Assembly: GCF_945859685.1 (NCBI RefSeq)
Contig: NC_079149.1
Span: 53,276,991 to 53,340,990 of the forward strand
Length of the DNA stretch: 64,000 nucleotides
Direction: 5' to 3'
Origin: Eupeodes corollae
Lineage: Eukaryota; Arthropoda; Insecta; Diptera; Syrphidae
Below, one piece after another: positions 1 to 11,899 of the stretch (its first letter is position 1; each line of letters opens with the position of its first letter). The notes below the pieces were generated by a model. The model did not search any database. It was not told the origin of the DNA and saw only the letters and a list, made by a program, of their open reading frames with translations. Position numbers and translations under genes: made by a program.

Positions 1-560
1 GTAAGAAGCTATTATCTCAAACTTTTGAAAAGATATTTGAGTCGAAAATCAATTTTTACCAACATTTTTTATTTTTTTTTAGGTTTTTATTTTTTGTAAA
101 AAAACTGTCAATTAGATTTTTCTCAACATTTTTCAGAATATTGAAAACAATATTTCTCATAAGATAAAATAAGTTAAAAGTCTACATTTCAAGTTTTTGG
201 AAAGATATTTGAATCGATATTCAATTTTTACCAACTTTGAGTAATGTTTTTTTTAGATTTTTATTTTTTATAAAAAAAAACTGTCAATTCGATTTTTCTC
301 AAAATTTTATCAGATGTCAAAAACATTAATCTTCGTTGCACAAAATTGTTTTGGAGATGAAATCATATTTTAGTCGTCAAATTTTTTTTTTCAGTTTTTT
401 TGATTTATAAAAAAAACCGTTAGATGGATTTTTTTTCAAAAAATATACTTTTTTGATATCACGTTACAATATATTATACAAAATTTAATTCAAGTCTTAA
501 GCGTTTTTGGTTCGTAAGATATTTAGGATAAACCAAATTTTCACCTTTTTTTCAAACTGC
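1..560. repeat. AT-rich satellite-like tandem repeat, about three degenerate units
   Basis: Three blocks share the same order of landmarks: an 'aagatatttga(g/a)tcg' stretch near 31, 203 and 517, and an 'actgtcaatt(a/c)gattttt' stretch near 106 and 279 with a diverged version near 417. The period is roughly 140-180 bases. No coding potential is visible. It lies deep in the zip intron and runs to the left window edge, so the array may continue. It could also be the internal tandem part of a Helitron-like or satellite-bearing element. Confidence 0.5.
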
Positions 561-639
561 TATGGTAAAAAAACCACCCACGCAATTTTCTTGAGAGCCC
601 TTTCTGCATCTTTCTGCCTTTTTATCTGTATAACAAAAT

Positions 640-760
640 TTATTTGAAGTCGATATCTATTTTGGTTCTTGAGCTATGGAGGACGAAAAAAACGTCGCGA
701 ACGTACGGACGTACGAACGTACGTACACACGCACGCACAGAAAAGAACGTCAAAATCGAC
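640..760. repeat. CpG/ACGT-rich repeat tail
   Basis: A run of ACGT-type tetramers (acgtacggacgtacgaacgt, then acacacgcacgcac) follows the AT-rich tandem units and contrasts sharply with their composition. The short open frames read here in several phases are products of the low-complexity sequence, not genes. It probably belongs to the same repeat family as 1-560. Confidence 0.4.
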
Positions 761-2540
761 GAATATTCGTTCATTCGTTGGTCGTGCTCGTGTGAGTAGT
801 GTTTTACTTTCAAGTCCCTTTGGAAAATGCCCATTGACTGTAGCTTTTGAAAGATAAATTAAATTTGTTATTGATTTGTTTCTCAGTTTTGGTGACAAAT
901 AACATAGTTAGCTCCTGTTATTGGAAATCTTAGATGATAAAATAACATTATTGCATTTCAAGCTTAAAATTGACAAATAACATTTTGTACACAAAACACA
1001 CCCGTCATGTGTTCCAATTTACAAAAAGGTACATGATATCAAAGGAATTATTCCAATTACCATTTTTGTTTGTATGCTTATATCAACCGTAGTAGGCTGT
1101 TTGAAATTGCATTCTTTCGCAGTATTCTCATCTAAAGTATATATCTAGATATTTCCTGTAGTCGATGATGGAAATGCATTTTAAGTGTTTTTTTTTTCTT
1201 AATTTTCATTATAACATAGAAAATACTTTGCATACTCGAGGTTGACATATACATACCTACATTCATACATATTCTATATCTATAGAAGCTGGTTAAATGC
1301 TACTGTCATAGAAACTTGTATCTCCCCTTATTCTACTCTACATATTATGTTGTACCTACATATTATCTTTATTTTTATATTTACCTTCTTTTATTTTTAC
1401 TTTATAAAAATTATAATTTTAAATACAAAGAGACATGTATATAGTGCGATTGACTGGCTGAGTAAGGAAGTGGAACGCGCCCACAAGTTCCACTTTTTTT
1501 TAGTTTTTACCTCTCCACTACCATTTTTTGTCGTATTCAAAGTTGTTGCGCCTATCTACAATTTTTCAACCTCGTTGCTGTCGATTTTTATTAACGTTAG
1601 AAAATTTGTAAGTAAGTGCCGCTGTTGTTGGTGGTATTGTTTACTTTGATGTTGTTAGTTGGTTTAAGAGTAATTTGTGGTTCAATTTATGTAGGTGAGA
1701 GGAGTTGAGATGGATGATGAAAGAAGAAGGGGGAAAAACTGGAAATTTTATTTGGTAATTTTACTAAAATTACAAAATTAAACATAAATTGTGTATACAA
1801 ATACTCCAAATTCAAATGTTTACAGACTTTAAAACCAATAAGTTTTATTCGTATGTAAAGCGTTTAAATCACTTTTGGATCTAGATCCGCCTGAATCCGA
1901 ACACTCCCAGTAGTCTTAGATTTTCAACGTATGTAAACAGGCAATTTTAAATGTGTTACTACCCTTAAACTTGAGAAATTTGCAACTAGTACAATTAATG
2001 ACAACATTAAAAAGAATGGTTGCTTGTGTCACCACTTAAGAACGATTGAAAGAACCTGTTGCGAGTGTGGTGAATACATACCTATTTTAAAAGTGTTTTC
2101 CTTATTTTAAAAGTATTATTATTCAATTAAAAAATAGTTTTATCTAAAAAGTTAGTACAATATTTTATTCTGTTCGAGCATATGAAACAGAATTTGTACT
2201 AGTTTCATATTGGAAAGCTTGTGTTCGAACATTGGCAACTTAATCAAAATAGTTTTCTTTCGCTCAAGTTTGAAATATTGTATAATTAAATAATGTATTT
2301 AATAATGTAATATAATGATATTTGATGATATCTATCAACTATTTGATGAATCGGTATTATGAGTGTCAATTTTTAATTTTTGAACCGATTGTGAATACCG
2401 ATTGTGAATAGTTTATTGTGAATGAGCTTTTATTTTTGAGGTTTTCAATTATTGTTTTAAAATGTTGTTATATGGCTGGAGTTAAAATTGTTTTCCGAAA
2501 ATGTAAGTTGTTCTAATAAAAAATTGTAATTTTTTAAAAA
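761..2540. other. zip intron, no gene seen
   Basis: AT-rich sequence with short open frames only. I see no protein family, RNA gene or clear repeat end in it. Confidence 0.5.
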
Positions 2541-2587
2541 AACTATTTTGTATTCAGGAACAGAATAGTAAGAACAGAAAACAATAA

Positions 2588-3155
2588 TTGGAAAGAATGG
2601 TAAAATTAATGGAGCAAAATCCTGAAGTGGCAAGGAGGATGTTGTCCAATGAAGAAGCAGTAAGTCGTGTAATGCATTCTAATGCCTGTGTTAAATTTGG
2701 GTTGGAATTACCAAATTTGACTGATAAAGGTCTTAATGCCAACGAAGAGGAAGGAGTGCAGGTCGAAGAAGTTATAACGAAAAATAGTCAACCAAGAACC
2801 TTAAATAAAGACCAAAATAAAAAAAAGACTTGCTTTGATGGAAAACCAAGCGTCGACACAAGAAAATTAAGTTATCTTCATCATAACTCCTTTCAAAAAT
2901 CAATTTAGTCGAAGTCATAATTCGTACATTTTTGCTTGGCCTTTGAAAATCCTGAATTATAATTTTTTTGGTTGCATGCGAAAATATACCTTAAGCAACC
3001 AAAGTAAACATCGTCAAAAAAAAGTTTCCAATGGTCTTAAACAGATAGGTCCTTTAGACTTTACAAAAGATAAGGAAAGTAAGGTTGCAGATTGGCTCAT
3101 AAATATTGCTAAATGTGGCTTCCCCTTCGCAAAAGATGGTATTATAATTTTCTAA
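2588..3155 (+). pseudogene. decayed DNA-transposon protein with CENP-B/pogo-like HTH segment
   Basis: Two frames make up this remnant. The first (2588-2908) reads a Lys/Glu-rich segment with 'LMEQNPEVARRML', loosely like the start of the Myb/SANT-like domain seen twice near 32-36 kb. The second (2943-3155) contains 'GPLDFTKDKESKVADWLINI' followed by 'AKCGFPFAKDGI', the pattern of the CENP-B/pogo (Tc5-type) DNA-binding helix-turn-helix, where a G-P-x-x-F/L-T start precedes an acidic helix and 'A-K-x-G-F-P'. No catalytic domain follows, so this is a fragment. It sits in the zip intron. The family is inferred from motif shape, and joining the two frames into one element is a guess. Confidence 0.4.
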
Positions 3156-3390
3156 ATCGGCATTATGAGGACATAAAATAAGGACATCTAAAACGCTATG
3201 TTAAGACAGGGCTACTATAAATGAACAAAGTATTCGAAATTTGTTCCGTGACTTAGAAAATCACTTGACAGAAATTAACGACAGATATTTTGGATAAGCT
3301 AGCTCGAATTTTCAATGGAGACAAAATCATTTAGTTTGGCACCAAAACAAGTAATTAAAATTTAAAAAAAAACTGCTAAAGTAGCTCACT

Positions 3391-4060
3391 ATTCATGGGT
3401 GGTACTTGCATCGAGGAGATTGAACAACTAACAGTTTTAGGTATGTGCATCACGGACCACTTTTTGTGGAGTATTTGAAATCGCCAAAAATGTTGCCAAG
3501 TGTTTAAGTTTTCTCCGACGATGCAAGAAGTTTTTTACCCCTTCTGATCGGGCTATAATTTACAAACCTTATATTCTTCCAAATCTTGAGTATAACTCTC
3601 ATAATTGGGGTTGTGCTCCAATAACGTACTTGAGCATTCTGGATAGAATTGAAAAAAGAGCTCTAAAAATGATTGGAGATTATTCTCTTACCGAGACATT
3701 TGCTTCTCTAGAACACCGCCGCAAGGTCTCATTCCTGTCATTATAAACAATGCTTTATTGAAATAGCCAGTTGCATTCATTTCCTTAAACAATTCAACAA
3801 TACCCGTACTGCAAGGAATGTCCACCAGTTTACCCTAGAGCCCAATTTCAGACGTACTGTTAGGTACAGAGATTATTTCTTTAACCGCACTGCACGAATG
3901 TGGAATGCTTTACCAGACTCAATATTTTCCACTCATTACAATGTGCACACATTCAAAACCAATGGCATCGGTTTCTCCTTTCTAATCCTATCCTCTTTTC
4001 CTAATTGTTCGCACTGCGTTTAATCATTATAACTTTTTTAGTGTTCGACTATAGGAGACT
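3391..4060 (+). mobile_element. non-LTR retrotransposon fragment (reverse transcriptase C-terminus)
   Basis: Broken frames read 'LTVLGMCIT', 'FKFSPT', 'LEYNSHNWG', 'ILDRIEKRALKMIGDYSL' and then, near 3880-3960, 'FFNRTARMWNALPDSIF'. This is the usual end of jockey/R1-group reverse transcriptases, a thumb region followed by the R-x-W-N-x-L-P motif. Several frame changes and a 5' truncation show it is dead. The same family occurs in the opposite orientation at 7060-7775, and a related piece lies at 22190-22560. Confidence 0.7.
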
Positions 4061-7055
4061 TGAGTCTACTTATTGCTAAAAAGACCTTAAGTAATTTAAG
4101 GATTTCAAACAGAAGATTTATGTTAGTATCACCCGCTCAGTAATGCCAAACACCCTATTTGATTGAGAAATAAAGTGGACAACAAGTAATGTCACAGAAG
4201 AAAATAAACCGTAGCTTTAGGTAAATTAAAATAGTAACGATGACGTTGTATATTTGAAAATGATAGAAAGGAGGCGCCAGACAAACCGTAAGTCATAACA
4301 AAATCAAATCGTTTTGCAAACCACACCTTGTCATTATTTGTTCTTTTCTAAGGATTTACGTTATCAACTCGTTTGTATTTCAATAGATTCAATTTCATGC
4401 ATTAAAAAGAAATTAATATAAGCGTAGTTATAGAATGACTATACGCTTAGTCAAAACCATTTAAGAACAAAAAAGACAAAGCTTGCAACAGACAACGACG
4501 TCCTATAAAACCAGAATTGAATCACAAAGAACGATCCGTTAATGAAACTCGGTTATATTCTTCCGACTTCATCTGCTGCTGTTCATTGACTCTCCGATGC
4601 ATTATCATCTGAATGTGAATTTTGATTTGCACTCAATTTTACATAACTTCAAAACAAACAAAAAAGATTTACAGTAAAAAAAATATTACAAAAGTTCAAA
4701 GACCCATTGAAAGGTGATAAGTTTTTTTTCAAAAACCTCAAAAAAGAAAAAACAACGGTTACACAGAACAAACAACGAATAAAAAAAAAACAAGTCACGG
4801 TTATTATTATTTTGCTTTGCATTTTCCGAAAACTGGTTCTTTGCCAATAAGTGGACTTTGTGCCTTACTTCAATGCCGCACAAACCAAATAAGGTTATAA
4901 CTTTCGTACCAAATTTAAAAGATATAGGTACATAATATCTACCTTTAGTTTTGCATGTTAATTTTAAATGAGGGTGTGGGTACGCCAGATATCTTTTCAT
5001 TTTTCAATGGCGACGACAACGGAGACGGAGACCGACCGACACTAACCAAAAACTTAACAACAACCACAAAGGTGTAATCTATATTCACTCAGAACATCAT
5101 TAAGGAATAATTATACCATTTATACATATTTTCCACACTACAAGTCGCGTCAGTAGGTAGTATGTGTGTTTTTTTTATATTCGAAAATGAAATGTTAAAT
5201 AGCTTGAAATTAGAGCAACTGGCATAATTAGCTTATCATCTTTTAAAAACAGCTTGCCATGTTTTTGGATTACGGACCAATAAAAATAACAACACACAAA
5301 AGTCACCCAACAATAAGTGAAAACCGTTTAATTTGCATTTGTTTCTTTTTTTATTTGTTCCTTATTTTTATTTTCGTGAAAAGATTACACACATAAGGAA
5401 CTCGGGATACATAATGTAAGTATTAAAGCAAAAACCTTACATTGCCTGTCTGCTTGCCTGGAAGGCAAGAAGCTTGTCAAGCACCCAATAAGCATACATG
5501 GCAGTTGGATAAACACTCGCTGCGCTGAGCTGAGCTGGTAGTATGAAATGAATGTCATATATATAGCCGAGATGAGATGTTGCAGAAGGCAGAAGAAGGT
5601 ATTTAAAAATTGACTGGGTTCTGGTTCTCATTGTATGTTTTGGGTGGGTGATACGGTGGCGGACGGATGCTGGCAGTGATGGGGCTTCTACTGCTGCACT
5701 CGGGTTCAATGGCATTTCGTCAAAACTTCTTCTTCTTCATCCACTTCTCAATACAGTACAATGATCAACGTCGAGGATAAAACGACGATAGAGCTTCTAC
5801 GACGTCGTCGTCACTGCCATTGTTGTTGTTGCAAATAAGGAACTACTGCTGCTTCTACTACAGCTAAACCGCCTATAGGCTCCTTCATCTGTACTCTTTG
5901 TATGTGTGTATATGCATTGTGCAAACTTTCATGCATACAGAACTTGGCCAGCAGTGATTTCTTAATAAGTTGTAAAAATATTTGGCAAACTTCCAAGCCA
6001 TCTTCTGACTGACACAAAAGATTTTAGGGTCGTTCGGGATGGTGGGAAGCTTGAACGTAGGACTATTTCATCTTAAAACATGAAACCAACAAAAAGGACT
6101 ACGAAATGTGTAGACATTAAGAAGTATGCGATGATGGTTGGACCTGATCGACTCCTCTATGAAAATTAACCTAAAAACGTTGTCGTCGTCGTTTTTCATG
6201 AATGGAAATCCGAAGGTTGTTAGAAACATGCTTTCCTGCCATTGTTGCGCGTTACAATATGCTTAACATTAGAAGCTGGTATAACAATAATTGTTGAGCG
6301 GAATAATTTGGCTTAGAATTTTGTAGCCATTAATAAGAGTTACACTATTATAGTTGAGAACTATTGTCCCTAAGAGACTTTCAGTTTGTTTTGCAGCTAA
6401 ATTTTAATGTTTAAATATCATATAAAAAAACTCAAATTTTATCTTTTGGTTTGAATGACCACATTTTGCAAGGAAGTTGAGCTGATTATGGATCAAAAAT
6501 TAACATTAACAATAAAGACGAGATTTCTCTGAATTCTGTTGGGACAAAAATAAATTTTGAATGCAAACAATTTGTATACGATAGTCGTTGAAATGATTCA
6601 TCATTTTATTTTGCTTAAGTTGATAATTGTTTTTTTTTTTAATATTTTGCGGTAGCAGGAGATCGACCAAATGGTACTTATTTTAGGATGCATATCTACG
6701 AAGTGGATTGTAAAATTCCAAAAATGCCTTTATTCATGAATTTCAAACTTTTGCGGTTGAAACAATTTTTGTATTGAAAAATTTAAAAGTTTTCCAAATG
6801 ATCTTGCAAAAACCAGCTCTTTGCATTCCTATATTATTTTTGCTGAAGTCCGCACGACAACAATTAACATATTTTTTGGGTTTCGAGAAGTGGGATGATT
6901 TATTTTGTATATTGAGCGCACACTCTTATAATGATTAAACACAGTGCGAGCAATTAGGAAGGAAGACAGAATTAGAAAGGAGATAAAGATGCATATTGGT
7001 TTTGAATATCTACACATCCAAATTCGTGTAGTTCCAATAAAAAAAGAATATACTC
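4061..7055. other. zip intron, no gene seen
   Basis: About 3 kb of AT-rich sequence with short unsupported open frames. The 5430-5720 and 5810-6020 stretches are less AT-rich, with short ACG and GTT repeats, but show no splice-framed coding pattern or recognisable protein. Confidence 0.4.
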
Positions 7056-7775
7056 CGTAGAGATTATGTCCGAAATTGATCTCAATGGTAAACTGGTGGG
7101 CATTCCTAGAAGACCGGGTATTACGGTTGAATTTTTTGAGGAGGGACTAGAGCCTTGTTTATGAAAGCAACTTTAAAATAATCACAGGCTTGAAAACCTC
7201 TGATGGTGCTCAATAGATACAAAAGTTTTAGTTAGACAAAGGTCACCTATCATTTTTAAGGCTCTCTTTTGAATCATGTTTAAACGACATAACTCGAGTT
7301 TCGGACGAATAAAGGCTTTATCACATGAGAAGAGGTAAAAAAAAACTTCTTGTATCGTCGGAGAAAACCTAAACATCTAGTAGAGTTTTTAGCGACTTCA
7401 ATTATGTGCTCACACCACTTGAGATAGTTTGTGATGCACATGCCTAGAATTGAGAGCTGTTCAGTCACCTTGATGGATGTACCACCCATGGATGGTGGCA
7501 TTGGGAGAGTGTTACTCTCATGCGACAGTAGAAAATAATCAGTTTTTGAAGCATGAAATTCTACACGGTTTTTGAATCCCCATTGTACAATGTTGTAAAG
7601 ATCAGAATTTAATGATCTTATCAAACGTTTCCGTTGGTAGTCCACTTCAAAAGGACATGGACGAGAATCTAAACATAAATATGAAAACCTGAATATGTAC
7701 ATTAAAAAACGACTTGTTTCGAAGCAATCTCGCAGGAACATTAATCCCAATTAAAGCTAAATTTTGTGAACAATC
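7056..7775 (-). mobile_element. non-LTR retrotransposon fragment (reverse transcriptase C-terminal third)
   Basis: A 156-residue frame (7280-7750) reads 'SNTLPMPPSMGGTSI', 'QLSILGMCITNYLKWCEHI' and 'CLGFLRRYKKFF'. After a frameshift, 'FIRPKLE' and 'IQKRALKMIGDLCLT' follow. This is the same family as the plus-strand piece at 3391-4060. The catalytic palm with the aspartate pair is missing, so it is a truncated, frameshifted copy. It directly abuts a different reverse-transcriptase fragment (7780-8960) on the same strand, so either two elements landed side by side or one inserted into the other. Confidence 0.7.
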
Positions 7776-7779
7776 AATA

Positions 7780-8960
7780 TGATCTACTACTACTATGTCA
7801 CGAATGAACATAACCTCTGAATCAATGTCCTATTGAAATCTTTTCACTACAATTGTCTTAAATCGTTTTAGGATTTTTTCGATTCTAAATGAATGAAGAA
7901 AATATGAAGGATTCCAGATTACACTGTAGTAATCAAAATTAGATCTTACAAACGCAAAATATAAACATTTTAAGGCGTGTGGATCGGAAAACTCCTTTGA
8001 GTTTCGCAATATGAAACCTAACATTGAACTGCCTTTAGCAACTAAAAAATCTATATGCTTCACAAAGTCAAGTTTTTTGTCAATAATCACACCAAGATCT
8101 TTTTTAATGGTTATAACCGACAATGGCATATGATTGATTTTATAGATAAAATTAATTGAACAACGATTTCGAAAAAACGTTAGGCTTACACATTTGGAAA
8201 TGTTCAAATGTAAACAGTTAGCTAAACACCAGTCCGATAAAAGATCAACATCTTGTGGCAGAAGAAAACATTCATGTTCAGATTTTATACCACGAAATAC
8301 TTTTAGATCATCCGCGTACATCAAGCACTTTAAGTTTAAAAACATATAAGGAAAGTCGTTTATAAACAACAAAAAAGAAAAGGACCAAGATGGCTTCCTT
8401 GCGGAACACCCGACGTAACATATACCGCTGCTGAAATAATGTTATTTATACGAACGTACTCAATACGATCCCTTAAGTATGAATTTACCCATTTTAAAAA
8501 GTTTGAGAGAAAACCTAATTTATTTATCTTGAAAAGTAAAGCATCGTGATTAACTTCTGTCAAAAGCTTTAGAAAAGTCAGTATGGACAACATCATACTG
8601 ATAACCTTTCTCAAGTGCATTCAAGACTAAATTACTAAAAATAGCGAGGTTAGTTGCAGTGGATCTACTAGCTACAAAACCATGTTGGTATGGTGAAATC
8701 ATTGCTTTAAGGGAAGGAGTTAATTTGTCATAGACTAACTTTTTAATAAATTTGTGAATCGTAGCAATTTTACAAATTGGACGATAGTTTGAAACATCTT
8801 TCCTACCACCTGATTTGTAAATAGGTGTGATTTTTGAACGTTTCCAAGTATATTAGAAACTCGCCATTTCAAGTGAACGATTAAGAATAATTTTTAAAGG
8901 AACAGCCAATGCATTCGCACGCATTCGTAAAATGATTGGTGAAATTTCATGCTACTGTAA
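7780..8960 (-). mobile_element. non-LTR retrotransposon fragment (reverse transcriptase palm)
   Basis: Reading 5' to 3' on the minus strand, decayed finger motifs are followed by 'FSKAFD'-like sequence near 8570, then 'VTSGVPQGSHLGPFLF' (8360-8620). A frameshift near 8370 leads into 'LFINDFPYMF', 'KCLMYADDLKVF' (the catalytic Y-A-D-D), 'WCLANCLHLNISKC' and 'KKDLGVIIDKKL'. This is a jockey/CR1-type enzyme. Two or more frameshifts and stops make it inactive. It lies within the zip intron, on the same strand as the gene. Confidence 0.8.
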
Positions 8961-9378
8961 AATAGCGATTTAATTAAGGTAGTCTTGGTACTCAGGCACT
9001 TATTTATTTTAAAACTAGATAAAAACTTAAATCTAGGAAACAAAATAGAACATCAGTAAAACCGACCAGGGTGAAGTTGCCTCCGCTTCGAAACGATTCA
9101 ATCGACACCACAAATCTTTAAATATAGATTTTGTTAAGATTTCAAGTATTAGGTTACCTTTGGATTTAAATTGAAGGTTTACATATATTACTTTTATAAA
9201 TATAATTATTAGAAATTATATTTTTATTTCTGTTTATGAGTCGCCCGGGATCCCAGTACCAATACAAAAATGCCACACTTACGTCTTACATTTGGTTTTG
9301 TTAGCCTCTGTATACAGTGCCGGTAAAAAAAATAGCACCACTAGACAAAGTTTTATTTCAAGCATAAACATAAGCATA

Positions 9379-9620
9379 CCTGCCGGTGCCACCTTAATTT
9401 TAAAAAAATAATTTTCGCGGGTACTGCCTCTTGCGAGGAATTGACAAATCCTTCAAGAGTACTTCTTGTCATGAAAAAGTGCTTTCTCAAAACTAGCCGT
9501 TCGGATTCGGCCTTAAATTGTAGGTCCCTTCCATTTCTGACAACAGTACTCGCACACAGAAATGGTTGCGAGTTGTACGTCACTAGGCCCTGGTTCACAA
9601 CGGACTGTTGCGCCACGCCA
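9379..9620 (+). mobile_element. tRNA-derived SINE, 5'-truncated copy
   Basis: It matches the body of the full SINE at 53081-53341: 'gggtactgcctcttgcgagg', 'catgaaaaagtgctttctca', 'gtcactaggccctggttcac' and the ending 'cggactgttgcgccac'. The tRNA-like head with the Pol III boxes is absent. It is nested in the Tc1-like element, so it is younger than that insertion. Confidence 0.8.
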
Positions 9621-9880
9621 TTTGATTTGATAAACAAAAATTACAGCAAAATATTTATGGTCTTTACCGTAATATATTATTGCTTGAAATGTTATCTCTC
9701 TCTTGTGCAACTCTGTCTTTAAAATGAAAACGGTCTTTTTTCTATGAGCACCGATTGGAGTTTCCGCAAGAAAAATAAATTTTTCATTATTATTTTTCAA
9801 GGTAATGCTATTAAATATCAAATTTTGATTGTCTTATTGATTTCTGCCCATTTCAAAATCAAAATTTACTTTTAAAACAA

Positions 9881-10540
9881 ATGGGTCCCGGAAAACACTG
9901 CACAGACGAGAAACGAGCTTTCATCCAAAAACTTATTGCAGACAGTAAATCCTACAGTGAAGTTCGGCTTTAAGTGGGGTGCTCCAACAAAACGATTAGG
10001 AACGCAATGATATATACTCCCAAAGGTGAAACTCGAGGTTGAACACCTGCAATGACAATTAATGCCATCAGACGCCTTGTTCGAGAAAGCCGGACAAATT
10101 ACTTTAAGACTGCAATTGACCTCAAAAAGGAATGAAATATAACAGCATGCGTGGAAACTCTTCCACTCTGATTGAGGGAAAACAATTTAAAGGCATGCAG
10201 TCCACGGAAAGCCATTCTTTCTCATACAATGGAGTTGGGCCCATACATTGGATAAAGCTAGTTATGAATCAACATGTTTATGTTGACATTTTCCAAAATG
10301 TTATGATCCCTTGTGCAGAGGAGGAAATGCCGCTTTAGTAGGTCTTCCAACAGGTAACGTCCCCAAACATACCAGCAGAAAGGCACATAAATGGTTTGCG
10401 GACAACTTAATTAATGTAATGGAATGGCCAGCGCAATTGCCGACCTAAGCCCCATTGAAAATTTAGGAACTGAAGTGAAGAAATCTGTCTCCCAAATCAA
10501 ACCAACAAAAGCTATTCAACTAAATATTAGTGAAATTGAC
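9881..10540 (+). pseudogene. Tc1-like transposase remnant
   Basis: It starts 'MGPGKHCTDEKRAFIQKLI', typical of the N-terminal helix-turn-helix of Tc1 transposases. It continues through several frames with 'NKTIRNAM', 'MNQHVYVDIFQNVM' and 'AEEEMPL', and ends near 'LSPIENL', the segment that carries the third acidic catalytic residue of the DDE set. Stops and frameshifts interrupt it at least five times, and parts of the catalytic core are missing, so it cannot encode an active enzyme. Confidence 0.75.
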
Positions 10541-10869
10541 ACCTCATTAAGCCAAATAATTTTTATTATTTTTTACGTTCAATTTGTATAACAAGCAGTG
10601 GTATTATTTTTGTTATTTTTTTTACATTTTTTAGAAAAATGAACTCTGTTTTCTTAAATTGTTAAATAAAAAATGATTGCTTTTTGTAATATGGTGTTTT
10701 TTCTTTATTTCATTCTATGACACATTCAAAATGTTTCTTTATTTATTAGAATTAACTTTATTTTTTGATTCGCAATGGTGCTATTATTTTCACCGCAGCT
10801 GTATATTTGGCTTCCCCTCCCGTACAAGGAAGAGAGGAACTAACTGATTGGAACTGAAAGAATTTTTGT

Positions 10870-11470
10870 CGCAAATGTGAATTGGCTTAGCTGGCTGGAG
10901 AAGCGTATTACCTCTCTTCAACAGCGAAGTTGATTAGTATATATATCTTTGATAAGGGGGTTTTCGTGAAAATTAAACGTTTGAATTCTTTTGATGGCTA
11001 GCTCCATTAAATATGCAAGGAGAGGCTTGATTTGAGAATCGTTGTAAATAGTCAAGTTACTGAACCATTTACATCCACGTCTTCTGTATTTCTTTAAACA
11101 CGCTCTCACTATAAATCTTTCAAATAATTGAATATCCTTGGCTACAGTTGGTTATATTTTGAACTACGTCATATGAAATCCCAGGTCTAATAAATTTGTA
11201 CACAAGGATTTTCGTTCTTTTCTCAACAAATAATAATCTATCACTTTATTTAGCGAAAGTCGAGTATGAGGATTCATTTTTGATCTTTCGTAAAGGTTTA
11301 TTCTAAGATATTTTAAGTGTTTTTTAAGATTGATTGAGTGGTTGTTGATAACCAGTGGCGATGCATTTCTATAGCAAATAAACTCCTACTTTTGAAAGTT
11401 TATTGTGATACCCCAATAATTGAAAAAGCTTAATAACTGTTCGGCATGAGATTTGTTTGCATTAAGTGTA
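10870..11470 (-). mobile_element. non-LTR retrotransposon fragment (reverse transcriptase C-terminus)
   Basis: Broken minus-strand frames read 'LKYLRINLYERSKMNPHTRL', 'YYLLRKERKSLCTNLLDLG', 'QLFERFIVRACLKKYRRRG' and 'LAIKRIQTFNF'. This follows the layout of jockey-clade C-termini (thumb, then an R-x-x-R-A-C-type motif). The palm domain is gone and stops interrupt it. It is distinct from the families at 3.4, 7.1 and 7.8 kb. Confidence 0.55.
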
Positions 11471-11649
11471 GAAGAAGGATCTCTGTAGGTTCGCCCTGCA
11501 AATTTGTGTGAGTTTGGAAAAAGATAATACCTTTTTTGACTTTAAAATATCTATTAGTTAGAAAGCAGTCAATTATTTTAATTAAATTATTCGGAAAGTG
11601 TAATCATTTTAAAAATGAGACCATCTTCCTTTGACATTTGACTACTCTA

Positions 11650-11890
11650 TTACTAAAAATGGAACGATTCATTAAAATTCACAACAAAACAATCATAATT
11701 TAACGACGAAAGTTTCATAACAGTATTATTAATCTAAAAGCTAATCACAATTGTTTACCAAGTTTTTGTGATTTAACAACTTTAGGCTCTTTTCTTTGAG
11801 GCAAATGCTCAAAAGATCTTGAAGATGCAATTTGTGAAGTTATCAAGAAGTCCCAGGAGCCAATAAGCAAATTGAGCATTTGAAGTTTAT
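11650..11890 (+). pseudogene. IS630/mariner-like transposase scrap (internally deleted)
   Basis: A short start 'MERFIKIHNK' lies only about 120 bases before 'DLEDAICEVI', which resembles the 'D-L-K-D-x-I-x-E-V-L' C-terminal region of arthropod IS630/mariner-like transposases. The same start-to-end arrangement is seen at 18115-18565, so both may be copies of one internally deleted derivative. The family assignment is from motif memory and is weak. Confidence 0.3.
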
Positions 11891-11899
11891 TTATGTATT

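Larger units (their letters stand above)
9315..10801 (+). mobile_element. Tc1-like DNA transposon, degenerate, with nested SINE
   Basis: The left end begins 'CAGTGCCGGTAAAAAAAATA' and the right end reads, in reverse complement, 'CAGCTGCGGTGAAAATAATA'; both continue with 'GCACCA'. A TA dinucleotide flanks each end (9313-9314 and 10802-10803), the usual Tc1/mariner target duplication. Inside is a decayed transposase (9881-10540) and a SINE (about 9379-9620) inserted near the left end. It lies in the zip intron, roughly 2.3 kb from the first coding exon. Confidence 0.8.

Noticed and set aside
669..898. Overlapping open frames near 640-900
   Set aside because: They arise from the ACGT-rich repeat read in several phases; no protein family.
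1242..1649. 135-residue Phe/Tyr/Ile-rich open frame
   Set aside because: AT-rich composition alone explains it; no domain, no splice partners.
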